A DNA stretch of 64,000 nt from JAPOXR01 sp965116115. Its GTDB lineage: Bacteria > Pseudomonadota > Alphaproteobacteria > Rhodobacterales > Rhodobacteraceae. Below the pieces are notes generated by a model. The model was given only the letters and a program-made list of their open reading frames with translations. It was not told the DNA's origin and did no database searches. This document shows, piece by piece, positions 56,048-64,000 of this stretch; the stretch's first letter is position 1, and the number at the start of each line of letters is the position of its first letter. Both the position numbers and the translations under genes were made by a program. The DNA is taken from the NCBI GenBank assembly GCA_965116115.1, contig OZ220486.1, positions 1 to 64,000 of the forward strand. Reading direction: 5' to 3'.

Positions 56048-56902
56048 GTGAACAGCATGATGGACATTCACTTTGACACGCTGGCTGCTGTTCGGAGGCT
56101 TGAGGCCAATGAATTCAGCGGAAAACAGGCTGAAGCGATCACAGAGGTGCTGCGTGACGGCATCACCGGCGGGGTTGCTACCAAGGTTGACCTTGTGAAT
56201 CTGACAGCCGATATCGCGGACATGAAAACTGAATTCAAAACCGATATCGCGGACATGAAGACCGATATCGCGGACATGAAAACTGAATTCAAAACCGATA
56301 TCGCGGACATGAAGACCGATATCGCGGACATGAAAACTGAATTCAAAACCGATATCGCGGACATGAAGACCGATATCGCGGACATGAAGACCGAATTCAA
56401 AGCCGATATCGCGGACATGAAGACCGATATCGCGGACATGAAGACCGAATTCAAAGCCGATATCGCGGATATGAAGACCGATATCGCGGACATGAAGACC
56501 GAATTCAAAGCCGATATCGCGGACATGAGAGCCGAATTCAAAGCCGATATCGCTGATGTGAGAACCGACTTCAAAGCCGATATCGCGGACATGAAGACCG
56601 AATTCAAAGCCGATATCGCGGATATGAAGACCGATATCGCGGACATGAAGACCGAATTCAAAGCCGATATCGCGGATATGAAGACCGATATCGCGGACAT
56701 GAAGACCGAATTCAAAGCCGATATCGCGGACATGAGAGCCGAATTCAAAGCCGATATCGCTGATGTGAGAACCGACTTCAAAGCCGACACCACGAATCTG
56801 AAAACCGATCTGAAAATAATAAAGATTATCGGCGGCGGCTGCATTGCAGCGGCCCTTCCTCTCTGGTTGATTGAAATGCTTTCACTTTTTAACGGCGGTT
56901 GA
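56048..56902 (+). CDS. DUF1640/CCDC90-like coiled-coil membrane protein with hendecad-heptad repeats
   Basis: A 284-residue protein. The N-terminus DIHFDTLAAVRRLEANEFSG, then KQAEAITEVLRDGI and TKVDLVNLTADIADMKTEF, follows the DUF1640 (CCDC90-like) plan. Residues about 55-246 are a nearly perfect array of 11-residue units (DIADMKTEFKA) alternating with 7-residue units (DIADMKT). Near the end, IIGGGCIAAALPLWLIEML (about 261-279) is one transmembrane helix with a short tail. The protein is probably a membrane-anchored long coiled coil; function is unknown. The GTG at 56048 or the ATG at 56057 may be the start. Confidence 0.8.
   Translation: MNSMMDIHFDTLAAVRRLEANEFSGKQAEAITEVLRDGITGGVATKVDLVNLTADIADMKTEFKTDIADMKTDIADMKTEFKTDIADMKTDIADMKTEFKTDIADMKTDIADMKTEFKADIADMKTDIADMKTEFKADIADMKTDIADMKTEFKADIADMRAEFKADIADVRTDFKADIADMKTEFKADIADMKTDIADMKTEFKADIADMKTDIADMKTEFKADIADMRAEFKADIADVRTDFKADTTNLKTDLKIIKIIGGGCIAAALPLWLIEMLSLFNGG
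56210..56785 (+). repeat. in-frame tandem DNA repeats, 33-bp and 21-bp units
   Basis: About 576 bp built of GATATCGCGGACATGAAGACC (21 bp) with or without GAATTCAAAGCC. Units are almost identical at the DNA level, including silent positions. A larger block (MRAEFKA - VRTDFKA and the units before it) also occurs twice, so part of the array duplicated as a segment. All unit lengths are multiples of three, so length changes keep the frame. Confidence 0.93.
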
Positions 56903-57753
56903 TCCGGATGCTTTTATTTGCTTGCGGTGAGCTGAAACGAAAGCAAGGGATGCTGCGCTCCCTTTGAACATTGGCAGGCGCAGCGGCCGCAGTCCGCGGA
57001 ATCGGCTGAGCAGTTCCGAAGCATGGCACGGAACACCGGGCTGCGGACTGAATTGAGTATAGGATGTTGTCCGTGCGGCCCCGGCCCTTGCGCGTTGGAC
57101 AGGCTGGTCAGAGCAGGCGGCGCTGGGCAAAGATTCTATTTGAGCATCCAAGGCAGCATCACCCTCAGGAAACAACTGGTTAAGTTGGCGGCGATTGCCG
57201 TGGCTGCGCAACGCAAAACACTGCTGAAACTTTTTTGTCCAGCTGATTTCGGCTTCAAGCCGCATGATATATGCGTTCACCGTGACTCCTCCCGTAACTC
57301 CGTTAGTGCGGCAGCCGCTTCCTGTCTGTTCACAGTGGCCGCTGCTACAAATCCGTACGCCCGGCTTGACCACCGATACGGGCATCTCAATCAATGTCCG
57401 TTACGTCCGTCGGGACTTAACACCGGCTGAAAATTCCAAGAACTTCAGGTTCCTGCCGGATTTGCGGGCATCATTTACGCGCCCGGGTGGCGGAGACCGG
57501 TGACGTTCTGCCGTACCAAGGAGGATCTGAAGGGCATTCCCCGCCACGGTTGAAGACGCCGGTTACAGCGGGTACTGCGAAGCTGAGGTGTTTTCTGCAG
57601 ATAACCGGCTGGAACAGCCGCCGTATGAGACGCTGAAGATGATCGTCTGACGGTCCCGCACCGCTGTCTGACATCCTGTTCCTAAAGTCGATTTCGCATA
57701 CCAAATATAGAATATATCACTGTTCATAGGGGATTATATACTGCATACAGGAT
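56903..57753. other. intergenic with decayed sequence and repeat copy B
   Basis: No supported gene in 850 bp, although short frames exist on both strands. The last part (57677-57750, TGTTCCTAAAGTCGATTTCG) is the second copy of the AT-rich repeat at 1737. The IS66 begins directly after it. Confidence 0.45.
57677..57750. repeat. dispersed AT-rich repeat, copy B
   Basis: Related to 1737-1808 (shared TGTTCCTAAAGTCGATTT, ATACCAAATRTAGAATA, ACTGCATACAG). Here it touches the left end of the intact IS66. Confidence 0.5.
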
Positions 57754-59526
57754 GTAACTAGTCAGGTAGATTTTTTCGCTTGATTCTGTTTTGTCCGTGT
57801 GATTGAAGTTCTTGTCAAGAAATCAAGAAACGACATTGAGCGGAACGGCGCAAGCCGCGGATACGCAGGGTATGAGTTCAGATCATTTTTCAGCGGAGCG
57901 GGTCCGATGACCGGCGGCATTCCGGCGGCGGCGCGGGACAGGGTCGCCGGTCCGGCTTTCAGCGGAGCCGGTCTCAAGGCGAGACTTGCCGAGGCTGTCG
58001 CGGATCGTGACGCTGCTGTCGCCGAGCGTGATGCGATCGCCGCCGAGCGCGATGCTGCCGTTGCCGGGCGGGATGAAGCCGCCGCGGCGCTTGCGGCTGC
58101 GCAGGGCCGCGTTTCCGAGCTTGAGCGGCGGCTGGGACTGAACAGCGGCAACAGTCATAAGCCGCCGTCGAGCGACGGGTTTTCCAAGCCGGCGCCGAAG
58201 AGAAAAGCTTCGTCGGGGCGCAGGCCGGGCGGGCAGCCGGGTCATAAGGGAACGACGATGAGCCTTGTCGAGACCCCGGACAGGGTCGAGCATCATCATC
58301 CCGGTTCCTGCGCCGGATGCGGCGCGTCCCTCGCCGGTGCGGCATCGGAGGGGTATGTCCGGCGGCAGGTCGCGGACATCCCGCCGGTTGCGCTTGAGAT
58401 CGTTGAACACCGGGTTCACAGGGCGGTCTGCCCCGGCTGCGGGGCGGTGAGCGCGGGCCGTTTTCCGGAGGGCGTGAAGGCCCCGGCGCAGTACGGTCCG
58501 GGGGTGCGTTCGACGGTGCGTTACCTGTCGGCGGCGCAGATGATCCCGCGCCGGCGGCTGGCCGGGACGATGAGAGACCTGTTCGGCGCATCCTTGTCTC
58601 CGGGAACGGTTTCCGCTTTGCTTGACAGCGGCGCCGGGAAATTTTCCGGCTTCGCCGGGCATGTCGGCGCGGCGGCGGCGAGGGCCGCCGTCAAGCACAT
58701 GGATGAGACCGGGGTCCGCGTCGACGGCAAGCTCCGCTGGATACACGTCGTCTGCACGGAGCTTCTCAGTTTTTTCCGTCTCGGCGAAAGCCGCGGCGAT
58801 GTGACCATGGGCGCGACCGGCATCGCGGTTCATGACTTCTGGAAACCCTGCTGGAATATAGCCGGGGTGAGCCATGCGCACTGCATCCCTCACATCCTGA
58901 GGGAACTTGAAGCTCTGACGGAGTTTCACGGCGAGGCCTGGTCGGCGGAGATGAGCAAGTTGCTTCAAAGCGCCGTGCATGAGGACAACGAGGCGGCCCG
59001 CGCCGGGAAACCGCTGTCCGCGGAGGCGGCGGACCGGATCGAAAAAGAATATGACAGGATCGTCGCCGACGCCGTCGCTTGGCACGAAGCGCTGCCGCCG
59101 CTGGGCGGCGGGAAGCGGCGCGGGAGACGGAAAAAGCGCAAGGGGCTCAACCTCGTCCTGCGGCTGCGGGATCATCGGGCGGGCGTCCTGATGTTCACGC
59201 GGAACCCGGCGGTGCCGGCGACGAACAACCGGGCCGAGCGGGCCCTGCGGATGCTGAAAGCATATCTGAAAATATCCGGCTGCTATCGGAGCGAGCGCGG
59301 CGCCCGGAACCATGCGGTGCTGCGGACGCTGATCGAAACCGCCCGCAAGCAAGGCTGGAACGTCCTTGACGCGCTCCGGGCGGATCCGGCGGATCTGATC
59401 CTCAGCCCAGCCGATTCCTGAGCGGGCTCCGCTCCCGAATCCCGTACTTCCTGAAAATATTCCAATGACCGCCGTCGGCGGATGATCCCGTCCCCGGGAA
59501 CGCTTGCCGGGTACCTGACTAGGTAG
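57754..59526 (+). mobile_element. IS66-family element (ISBst12-like, single gene), intact
   Basis: Left end GTAACTAGTCAGGTAGATTT matches the nested copy exactly. The right end reads ACCTGACTAGGTAG, two bases different from the expected ACCTGACTAGTTAC. No 8-bp duplication is visible (TACAGGAT on the left, TGGACTCA on the right), so one flank has probably been rearranged, perhaps by the neighbouring IS30. Length about 1.77 kb with one gene, as in the ISBst12 branch. Confidence 0.85.
57907..59421 (+). CDS. IS66-family transposase
   Basis: A 504-residue intact transposase. N-terminal coiled coil (ADRDAAVAERDAIAAERDAA), the family motif NSGNSHKPPSSDGFSKP, a zinc-finger-like CAGCGASL...CPGCGAV, then the DDE core: KHMDETGVRVDGKLRW, GVSHAHCIPHILRELEAL and NNRAERALRMLKAYLKISGC. 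The ATG at 57907 matches the start of the nested copy; a GTG at 57799 would add 36 residues not supported by the second copy's annotation. Confidence 0.95.
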   Translation: MTGGIPAAARDRVAGPAFSGAGLKARLAEAVADRDAAVAERDAIAAERDAAVAGRDEAAAALAAAQGRVSELERRLGLNSGNSHKPPSSDGFSKPAPKRKASSGRRPGGQPGHKGTTMSLVETPDRVEHHHPGSCAGCGASLAGAASEGYVRRQVADIPPVALEIVEHRVHRAVCPGCGAVSAGRFPEGVKAPAQYGPGVRSTVRYLSAAQMIPRRRLAGTMRDLFGASLSPGTVSALLDSGAGKFSGFAGHVGAAAARAAVKHMDETGVRVDGKLRWIHVVCTELLSFFRLGESRGDVTMGATGIAVHDFWKPCWNIAGVSHAHCIPHILRELEALTEFHGEAWSAEMSKLLQSAVHEDNEAARAGKPLSAEAADRIEKEYDRIVADAVAWHEALPPLGGGKRRGRRKKRKGLNLVLRLRDHRAGVLMFTRNPAVPATNNRAERALRMLKAYLKISGCYRSERGARNHAVLRTLIETARKQGWNVLDALRADPADLILSPADS

Positions 59527-59660
59527 TGGACTCAATTATCCCCCCGGCCAAACTCCGAAATGCATCGCTTCATCTGTAGACCGCGATTGAGGCAGATCTA
59601 CATGTTGTATGCGGATCAAGCGGGTGCGATACTCTCTATGATGAAAACGGAGGGAATCGC

Positions 59661-60638
59661 ATGCCGTCGGGCTTTAACCACTTGACCCAGTTTGACCGTT
59701 ACCAGCTTCAGGCGCTGAAGAAAAGCGGTTTCTCGCAAAGAGGCATCGCGGCGGAGATCGGCTGCTCGCAGTCGACGGTGAGCCGCGAACTCGCCCGCAA
59801 CACCGGGCTGCGGGGCTACCGCTGCCGCCAGGCGCAGCGGCTGGCCGAAACCCGGCGGCGGGAAGCCTCGTCGGTTCCCCGCAAGATGTCGCCGATGAGC
59901 TGGAAGATCATCGAAATATGTCTGATGTCTGGATGGAGCCCGCAGCAGATTTCGGGCCGCTCAGCGATGACGGGTGTCATGACGGTGAGTCCGACCTGGA
60001 TTTACCGTCACATCTATGCGGACCGGGCGGCGGGGGGAAGCCTGTTCCGCTGTCTCCGCCGCCGGGGGCGGAAGCGCTGCCGCCGAGGCCGGAACGGCTC
60101 CGGGCGGGGCGTGATTCCGGGCCGTAGGGACATATCCGAGCGGCCCGCGATCGTCGAGGAGAAGACCCGGGCGGGAGACTGGGAAGCGGACACGATCATC
60201 GGCGTCCGGCACCGGGGAGCCTTGGTTTCGCTTGTCGACCGGGCGACGAAATTGACTTTGCTTCAACAGGTTAAGAGAAGGACGTCGTCCTTGGTCAGGG
60301 CCGCGGTCATCAAGTGTCTTCAGCCTGTGTCCGACATGACTCACACGATCACGGCTGACAACGGCAAGGAATTCGCGGAGCATGCGGAGGTCTCGCGGGC
60401 TCTCGACGCGGACTTTTACTTCGCCCGCCCGTACCGTTCATGCGACCGGGGTTTGAACGAGCATACGAACGGCCTGGTGAGAGAACAGCTTCCGAAGTCG
60501 ACGGACTTCCGGACGATAGATCCCGCCGAGGTCCGGAGGGTGCAGGACGCGCTCAATAACCGCCCCCGCCGCTGCCTGGGTTACCGGACCCCGGCGGAGG
60601 CTTTCCGTGAGGCTGCGGAGGCGGCCGCGGGCGGATGA
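59661..60638 (+). CDS. IS30-family transposase
   Basis: A 325-residue intact protein. N-terminal helix-turn-helix KKSGFSQRGIAAEIGCSQST followed by VSRELARNTGLRGYRC. DDE core: GDWEADTIIGVRHRGALVSL (first D), TITADNGKEFAEH (second D) and SCDRGLNEHTNGLVREQLPK (E). The end YRTPAEAFREAAEAAAGG is typical. It is the only intact one of the three copies here. Confidence 0.96.
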   Translation: MPSGFNHLTQFDRYQLQALKKSGFSQRGIAAEIGCSQSTVSRELARNTGLRGYRCRQAQRLAETRRREASSVPRKMSPMSWKIIEICLMSGWSPQQISGRSAMTGVMTVSPTWIYRHIYADRAAGGSLFRCLRRRGRKRCRRGRNGSGRGVIPGRRDISERPAIVEEKTRAGDWEADTIIGVRHRGALVSLVDRATKLTLLQQVKRRTSSLVRAAVIKCLQPVSDMTHTITADNGKEFAEHAEVSRALDADFYFARPYRSCDRGLNEHTNGLVREQLPKSTDFRTIDPAEVRRVQDALNNRPRRCLGYRTPAEAFREAAEAAAGG

Positions 60639-60644
60639 AGCCTT

Positions 60645-60694
60645 GACGCCCCTGCCCGGCTTCCAGCGCGCGCTGGAAGCCGGGCAGGGGCGTC
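60645..60694. repeat. 50-bp perfect palindrome in IS30 copy 3
   Basis: The 25 bases 60645-60669 (GACGCCCCTGCCCGGC, then TTCCAGCGC) are followed directly by their exact complement at 60670-60694, with no spacer. It lies 6 bp after the transposase stop. Copies 1 and 2 have only the first about 17 bases. As RNA it would form a 25-bp hairpin; as DNA a cruciform. Confidence 0.92.
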
Positions 60695-60954
60695 CTCGAA
60701 AAATTTCCGGTCCCGTGCGGCGGCTCAGCGGCGGCTCGGGCCAGCCCCCCCCGCTGAAACCGCCTGCGGACCGCTTGGAAGAGGCGGAGCTGAACTTTCC
60801 GGCTGCCGGCTGACCCCGGCCAGCGGCTGGATCACGACGGATTCCCGCCGCTCTCATGACCCGCGGCCGCCGGAAACGCATTTGCGGGGCGGCCGCGGCA
60901 TCTGCTACAGCTTGATTCTGACAGAGAGCCGCCGGCTGAACCCGGTGATGCATT

Positions 60955-61785
60955 TCATTGTTGTACGGGCGTCCCCTTTGCGTCATTCCGCAGCAGGCAG
61001 CGGATGACGGTCAGGATGACAGCGGCGGCGAAGTTGCGGGCTCGCTTGTCAAAGCGGGTCGCGACCCGCCGGAACTCTTTGATTCTTCCGAAGAAACGCT
61101 CAATGACATTGCGCTTCGCATAGACAGCTTTATCCAGCGGCCGCTGCTGCCTGCGGTTCGACTTCGACGGAATGACGGCCCGGCAGCCGGCTTCCGCCGT
61201 TTGCTTGAGAACGGCCTCGGTGTCGTAAGCCTTGTCGGCGATCAGGACGCAGCCGGCTTCAAGGCCGTCAAGAAGGGGCGCCGCCTCGGCGCAGTCGGCG
61301 GCCTGCCCGGGCGACAGGCGCATGCGGCGCAGCCCGCCCTTGCCGTCGACCATGGCATGAATCTTCGTGGTCCATCCGCCCCGGGAACGCCCGATCTCCT
61401 GCGGCTCGCCGTCCTTGCGCGACCCGGCGGCATGGCGGTGAGCGCGGATCGACGACGAGTCGATCATCCGGCTCCGCGGCGCCGGATCGCCGTCGTCCTT
61501 TCCGTCCGCGGCTTCTTCTTCCGCTTCTTCAAGCTGTTGAAGATCTTCAAGAATCTTCTGCCAGCGGCCCGATTTGCTCCAGCGGGTAAAACGGTTGTAA
61601 CAGGTCGTGTAAGGCCCGTAACGCTCCGGCAAATCCCGCCATGGCATGCCGGTGCGCAGCACGAAAAATATCCCATCCATTACCTTACGGTCGTCCTTGC
61701 GCGGCGGCCCGGGCAGACCTTTCGGCATCACACGCTCCATCCGCTGCCATTGCTCGTCCGTCATATCATGCCGGCTGCCGATCAT
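60955..61785 (-). CDS. IS5-family transposase (single frame)
   Basis: A 276-residue protein starting MIGSRHDMTDEQWQRMERVM. The core has SRMIDSSSIRAHRHAAGSRK (first D), GCVLIADKAYDTEAVLKQ (second D) and AKRNVIERFFGRIKEFRRVA (E). The last few codons (TPVQQ and the stop) come from the IS30 end, so the native C-terminus was replaced by the IS30 insertion; the catalytic core is complete. Confidence 0.92.
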   Translation of the reverse strand: MIGSRHDMTDEQWQRMERVMPKGLPGPPRKDDRKVMDGIFFVLRTGMPWRDLPERYGPYTTCYNRFTRWSKSGRWQKILEDLQQLEEAEEEAADGKDDGDPAPRSRMIDSSSIRAHRHAAGSRKDGEPQEIGRSRGGWTTKIHAMVDGKGGLRRMRLSPGQAADCAEAAPLLDGLEAGCVLIADKAYDTEAVLKQTAEAGCRAVIPSKSNRRQQRPLDKAVYAKRNVIERFFGRIKEFRRVATRFDKRARNFAAAVILTVIRCLLRNDAKGTPVQQ

Positions 61786-61873
61786 TTCAAATCTCCTTTG
61801 AGCATTCTCACCGCTGGTCGCGCGGCACTGTGCCGCAACCAGCTCAGCATGTCAAATATTTGAGGACACAACC
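60972..61873 (-). mobile_element. IS5-family element, one end lost to IS30
   Basis: About 0.9 kb. The upstream end reads GGTTGTGTCCTCAAATATTT (minus strand) next to CTAG, the 4-bp target sequence liked by IS5. The other inverted end is absent because IS30 copy 3 abuts the end of the gene. IS630 copy 2 is inserted at the TA of the CTAG. Confidence 0.75.
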
Positions 61874-61875
61874 TA

Positions 61876-63224
61876 GTAGTCTGTCATTGTTATATCGATG
61901 GGTACAAAGAATGCAGTTCAGTGCGCGCGTCTTCGGCGGTGAACCGCTGTTTGACCGGGGCCGGGTCGGCGTTGCGCGCTTTTTCCCATGCCGAAACCTC
62001 GCGGCAGAGCGTCTCCCGGTCGGGAATGCGCCGGGACAGGCACTGACGGCTCAGCACGCTGATCTCGCTCTCGGCGATGTTCAGCCAGCTGCCGTGTTTC
62101 GGCGTGTGATGAACTTCGAAACGCTCGTAGAGCCTGCCCGCCTGCTCCGGCGGAAAAGCGTAGTAAAGACTCGACAGCTCATGCGTTGTCCATGGCTGGC
62201 ACGATTTTTTTGCCGGGGAAGTGAACGTCGGCGATCTCTCTGAGGAGCTCGGCGAAATCTTTCTTCGTCCGGCGGTCGGTGATTTTGACATGCCCTGGCC
62301 TGCAAGCGGCGCATGCACCATGAACAGATTCGCCGTCCCGTTGCGCTCGTATTCGCAGTCGAAGCGCGCCGGCCGGCCGGGAGCGGTCGGCAAAGCCGTG
62401 CGGACCTCCTTCGTCCGCTTTCTCAGAGCCTCGGCTGTGCAGACCAGGACCTCGTTCTCGCTGAATTTCCGCTGATAAACCCTGAGCACATCCTCCATCG
62501 AGCATGCGAAGTCGCCGCTGTTCTCCGCCGGAATGCGCCAGCACCGCGTAAGATGCGGTTTCAAATCGTTTTTTTAATGTCCTCCTGACCGTCTCCCGGG
62601 AAATGCTGTCAACGACATTCAACGCGACCAGCCGCTCGCCGAGCAGTTCCAGCGGCTGTGAGGAACGCCCCTCGGGAGGTTCCGAACAGGCGATCATCGT
62701 CAGCTTCGCCTCGCCCTCGCCGTCAAGCTTCGGAGGAACGCGGTTCGAATGCGGCCTTCGCTCCAAAGCCGCTGTACCCTCCTCGACGAAACGCCGGCGG
62801 AGCCGCTCGACAGTCGCCGTGCCGACCCCGACGGAATCGGCATCGGCGCGCGCGCCGCTCTTCCGGTTCTCATCCGTGAGAAGAAGAATATGCGCCCGCC
62901 GCCGCCGCTCGGCCGAACCGCGGCCGGATGAAACGATCTCCTCTGATTCAGCCCGTTCATGATCTTCGAGCCGCACATGCTGTATCTTGCGTCCGATTTG
63001 TTCCTGTTGATCCGTCATAGCTTCCCGCCTCTTGTAATCGCCGCCGGCGCGAAACAGGCCTCAGCCGCTGGATTCCTGCTCAGAATCCGGCTGAAATACC
63101 CGGCCGACAACATTTGTCTTCGTTCAGACTGAGGCTGTTACCATGATTTCAACGGAGCGTCAACACTGGAAATCAGGACGTCCGCCAAACCACGATTACC
63201 ATCATTATCACTGTGTCAGACTAC
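61876..63224 (-). mobile_element. IS630-family element, copy 2
   Basis: Ends GTAGTCTGTCATTG and the complement of GTAGTCTGACACAG, flanked by TA (61874-61875 and 63225-63226) in CTAG. Same element as 29723-31084, in the opposite orientation. Confidence 0.92.
61890..63018 (-). pseudogene. IS630-family transposase, several frameshifts
   Basis: Begins MTDQQEQIGRKIQHVRLEDH at 63018 and stays open through SVGVGTATVERLRRRFVEEG and LDGEGEAKLTMIACSEPPEG to VDSISRETVRRTLKK. At a run of seven A (about 62569-62575) the family frame shifts to HLTRCWRIPA. Further shifts follow around GQGMSK/GHVKITDRRTKKDFAELL and after IVPAMDN. The last part (HHTPKHGSWLNIAESEISVL) is readable. Not functional as it stands. 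Confidence 0.88.
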
Positions 63225-63260
63225 TAGTTACTACAGGATTATCGAAAAACTCCAAGAGCT

Positions 63261-64000
63261 TCAGCCTCGCCATTTCACCGACAGTCCGCACTGTCGTTGT
63301 TGAATTCCAGGCACGTCGACTTCCGCGGCGAACAACCCTCCCGCTTCGGGCACCGCGGCAAGTTCGTCATCTGAGTGGTGCGTGCGCAATGAAGTGATAT
63401 ACAGCGTCGTCAGTTCCGGCCCGCCGAGCGCGACGCAGGTCGGTCCTTTGGCAGGCACCTCGACCTTTCCGCTGACCGTGCCGTCAGGGCTGAACCGGAC
63501 TGCGGAGTTTCCCCATACACGCGCGCTCCAGTAATGTCCCTCGGCATCCACGCAAGCCCCGTCCGGCAATCCGGGCGCGGCATCCTTGGACGCCAGCGGC
63601 TTCAGTTCCTCGAAGTCGGCGAATTCCCTGTCAGTGACCCGGAATCTCCTGATGGCGCCGTCTTTCGTATCCGCGAAATACATCACGGATCCGTCCGGGG
63701 AGAATTCGATTCCGTTGCTGACGGACACATCAGCGAACAGACGCCGCACCCGGCCGTCCGGGGACAGCCGGTATACGCTGCAGACGGCCCCGCGGCCGGA
63801 TTCGGGAGCTTCATCGTATGTGCCGAAGACGACGCCTCCGAACGGGTCGACGGCAGCATCGTTGACTCTGGTGCTTCCCAGTTCGGGCTCGACGTCCGCG
63901 ATCCGCCGGAATTCCTGAAATTTCTGATCGGCGACAGCAATCTGCTTTGAGAATCCGACAATGAATCCCGGACCGTTCAGCGGCAAGACAAACCCCGCTC
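63261..64000 (-). CDS. SMP-30/gluconolactonase/LRE family protein, partial
   Basis: The minus-strand frame enters the window open at 64000 and stops at 63261. It reads GPGFIVGFSKQIAVADQKFQ, STRVNDAAVDPFGGVVFGTY, VSNGIEFSPDGSVMYFADTK and LPDGACVDAEGHYWSARVWG. The N and D residues of TRVNDAAVD, SNGIEFSPD and LPDGACVD are the metal-binding positions of the six-bladed propeller. These enzymes hydrolyse sugar lactones. The last about 15 residues (IQQRQCGLSVKWRG) deviate from the family, possibly because of the IS630 insertion 35 bp away. The N-terminus lies outside the window. Confidence 0.88.
   Translation of the reverse strand, partial: AGFVLPLNGPGFIVGFSKQIAVADQKFQEFRRIADVEPELGSTRVNDAAVDPFGGVVFGTYDEAPESGRGAVCSVYRLSPDGRVRRLFADVSVSNGIEFSPDGSVMYFADTKDGAIRRFRVTDREFADFEELKPLASKDAAPGLPDGACVDAEGHYWSARVWGNSAVRFSPDGTVSGKVEVPAKGPTCVALGGPELTTLYITSLRTHHSDDELAAVPEAGGLFAAEVDVPGIQQRQCGLSVKWRG

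Larger units (their letters stand above)
59541..60971 (+). mobile_element. IS30-family element, copy 3 (intact)
   Basis: Left end CCGGCCAAACTCCGAAATGC, right end CATTTCATTGTTGTACGGGCG. It differs from copies 1 and 2 by an intact transposase, by lacking their 16-bp tandem duplication, and by about 95 bp of extra sequence after the gene (about 60660-60755) that contains half of a 50-bp palindrome. It probably supplied the transposase that moved the dead copies. It cut the downstream end of the neighbouring IS5. Confidence 0.9.

Noticed and set aside
56210..56785. Regular repeats considered as a CRISPR array
   Set aside because: No spacers; units are contiguous, coding and of 21 or 33 bp.
56068..56844. 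258-codon hydrophobic minus-strand frame opposite the coiled-coil gene
   Set aside because: Produced by the in-frame DNA repeats; the plus-strand frame has a DUF1640-type N-terminus and a C-terminal membrane helix.
57746..59534. 8-bp target duplication for the intact IS66
   Set aside because: The flanks TACAGGAT and TGGACTCA differ, so no duplication can be claimed for this copy.
57883..59535. 550-codon minus-strand frame opposite the intact IS66 transposase
   Set aside because: Arginine/proline-rich shadow of a GC-rich gene; the plus-strand frame has all IS66 motifs and a second copy confirms it.

Overview
The window looks like chromosomal DNA of an alphaproteobacterium. The best evidence is the gene order tsaE - addB - addA - trxA, next to folC and accD, together with AddAB-type (not RecBCD) recombination genes. 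Codon third positions are GC-rich. Genus cannot be given from the sequence alone. Ordinary housekeeping blocks alternate with heavily IS-invaded accessory stretches.

Layout. 1-1713 (minus): a three-gene set of a small membrane protein, an ImmA/IrrE metallopeptidase and a phage-type 'beta family' protein that runs off the window edge. 3092-9238: NYN nuclease-like protein, rnhA, def-fmt (minus), a MalY/PatB C-S lyase, accA and a PlsC acyltransferase. 10470-18072: one tightly packed plus-strand operon with a complete Dpp/Opp-type ABC importer (binding protein, two permeases, two ATPases), an AstE/AspA-family deacylase and a class III aminotransferase. This suggests uptake and breakdown of an acylated amino compound. 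18515-34760: an accessory island of nested ISs and remnants. It holds an AbiE-type toxin-antitoxin module (toxin frameshifted) between two inverted, equally dead IS30 copies, an IS66 that split a tnpB-like gene and was itself entered by an IS110 and an IS630, and an orphan AAA ATPase. 34960-51216: core genes (EVE protein, ahcY, HD hydrolase, SCO1, tsaE, addB, addA, trxA, folC, accD, glycerophosphodiesterase, ilvD). 51254-63226: a second IS island. A fadH-like gene is cut by IS256 and IS982 with clean target duplications and truncated by an ISNCY-type element, whose transposase carries a 204-bp MITE. Then come a hendecad/heptad coiled-coil membrane protein, an intact IS66, an intact IS30, an IS5 and a decayed IS630. 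63261-64000: an SMP-30/gluconolactonase-type gene, open at the window end.

No tRNA, rRNA or CRISPR array was recognised. The main observations are: the insertion layers, which can be ordered in time because several target duplications are exact; a strongly structured leader before the IS110 recombinase (bridge-RNA candidate); the 204-bp MITE with 24-bp perfect ends; a 50-bp perfect palindrome in the intact IS30; and the repeat-built coiled-coil gene.
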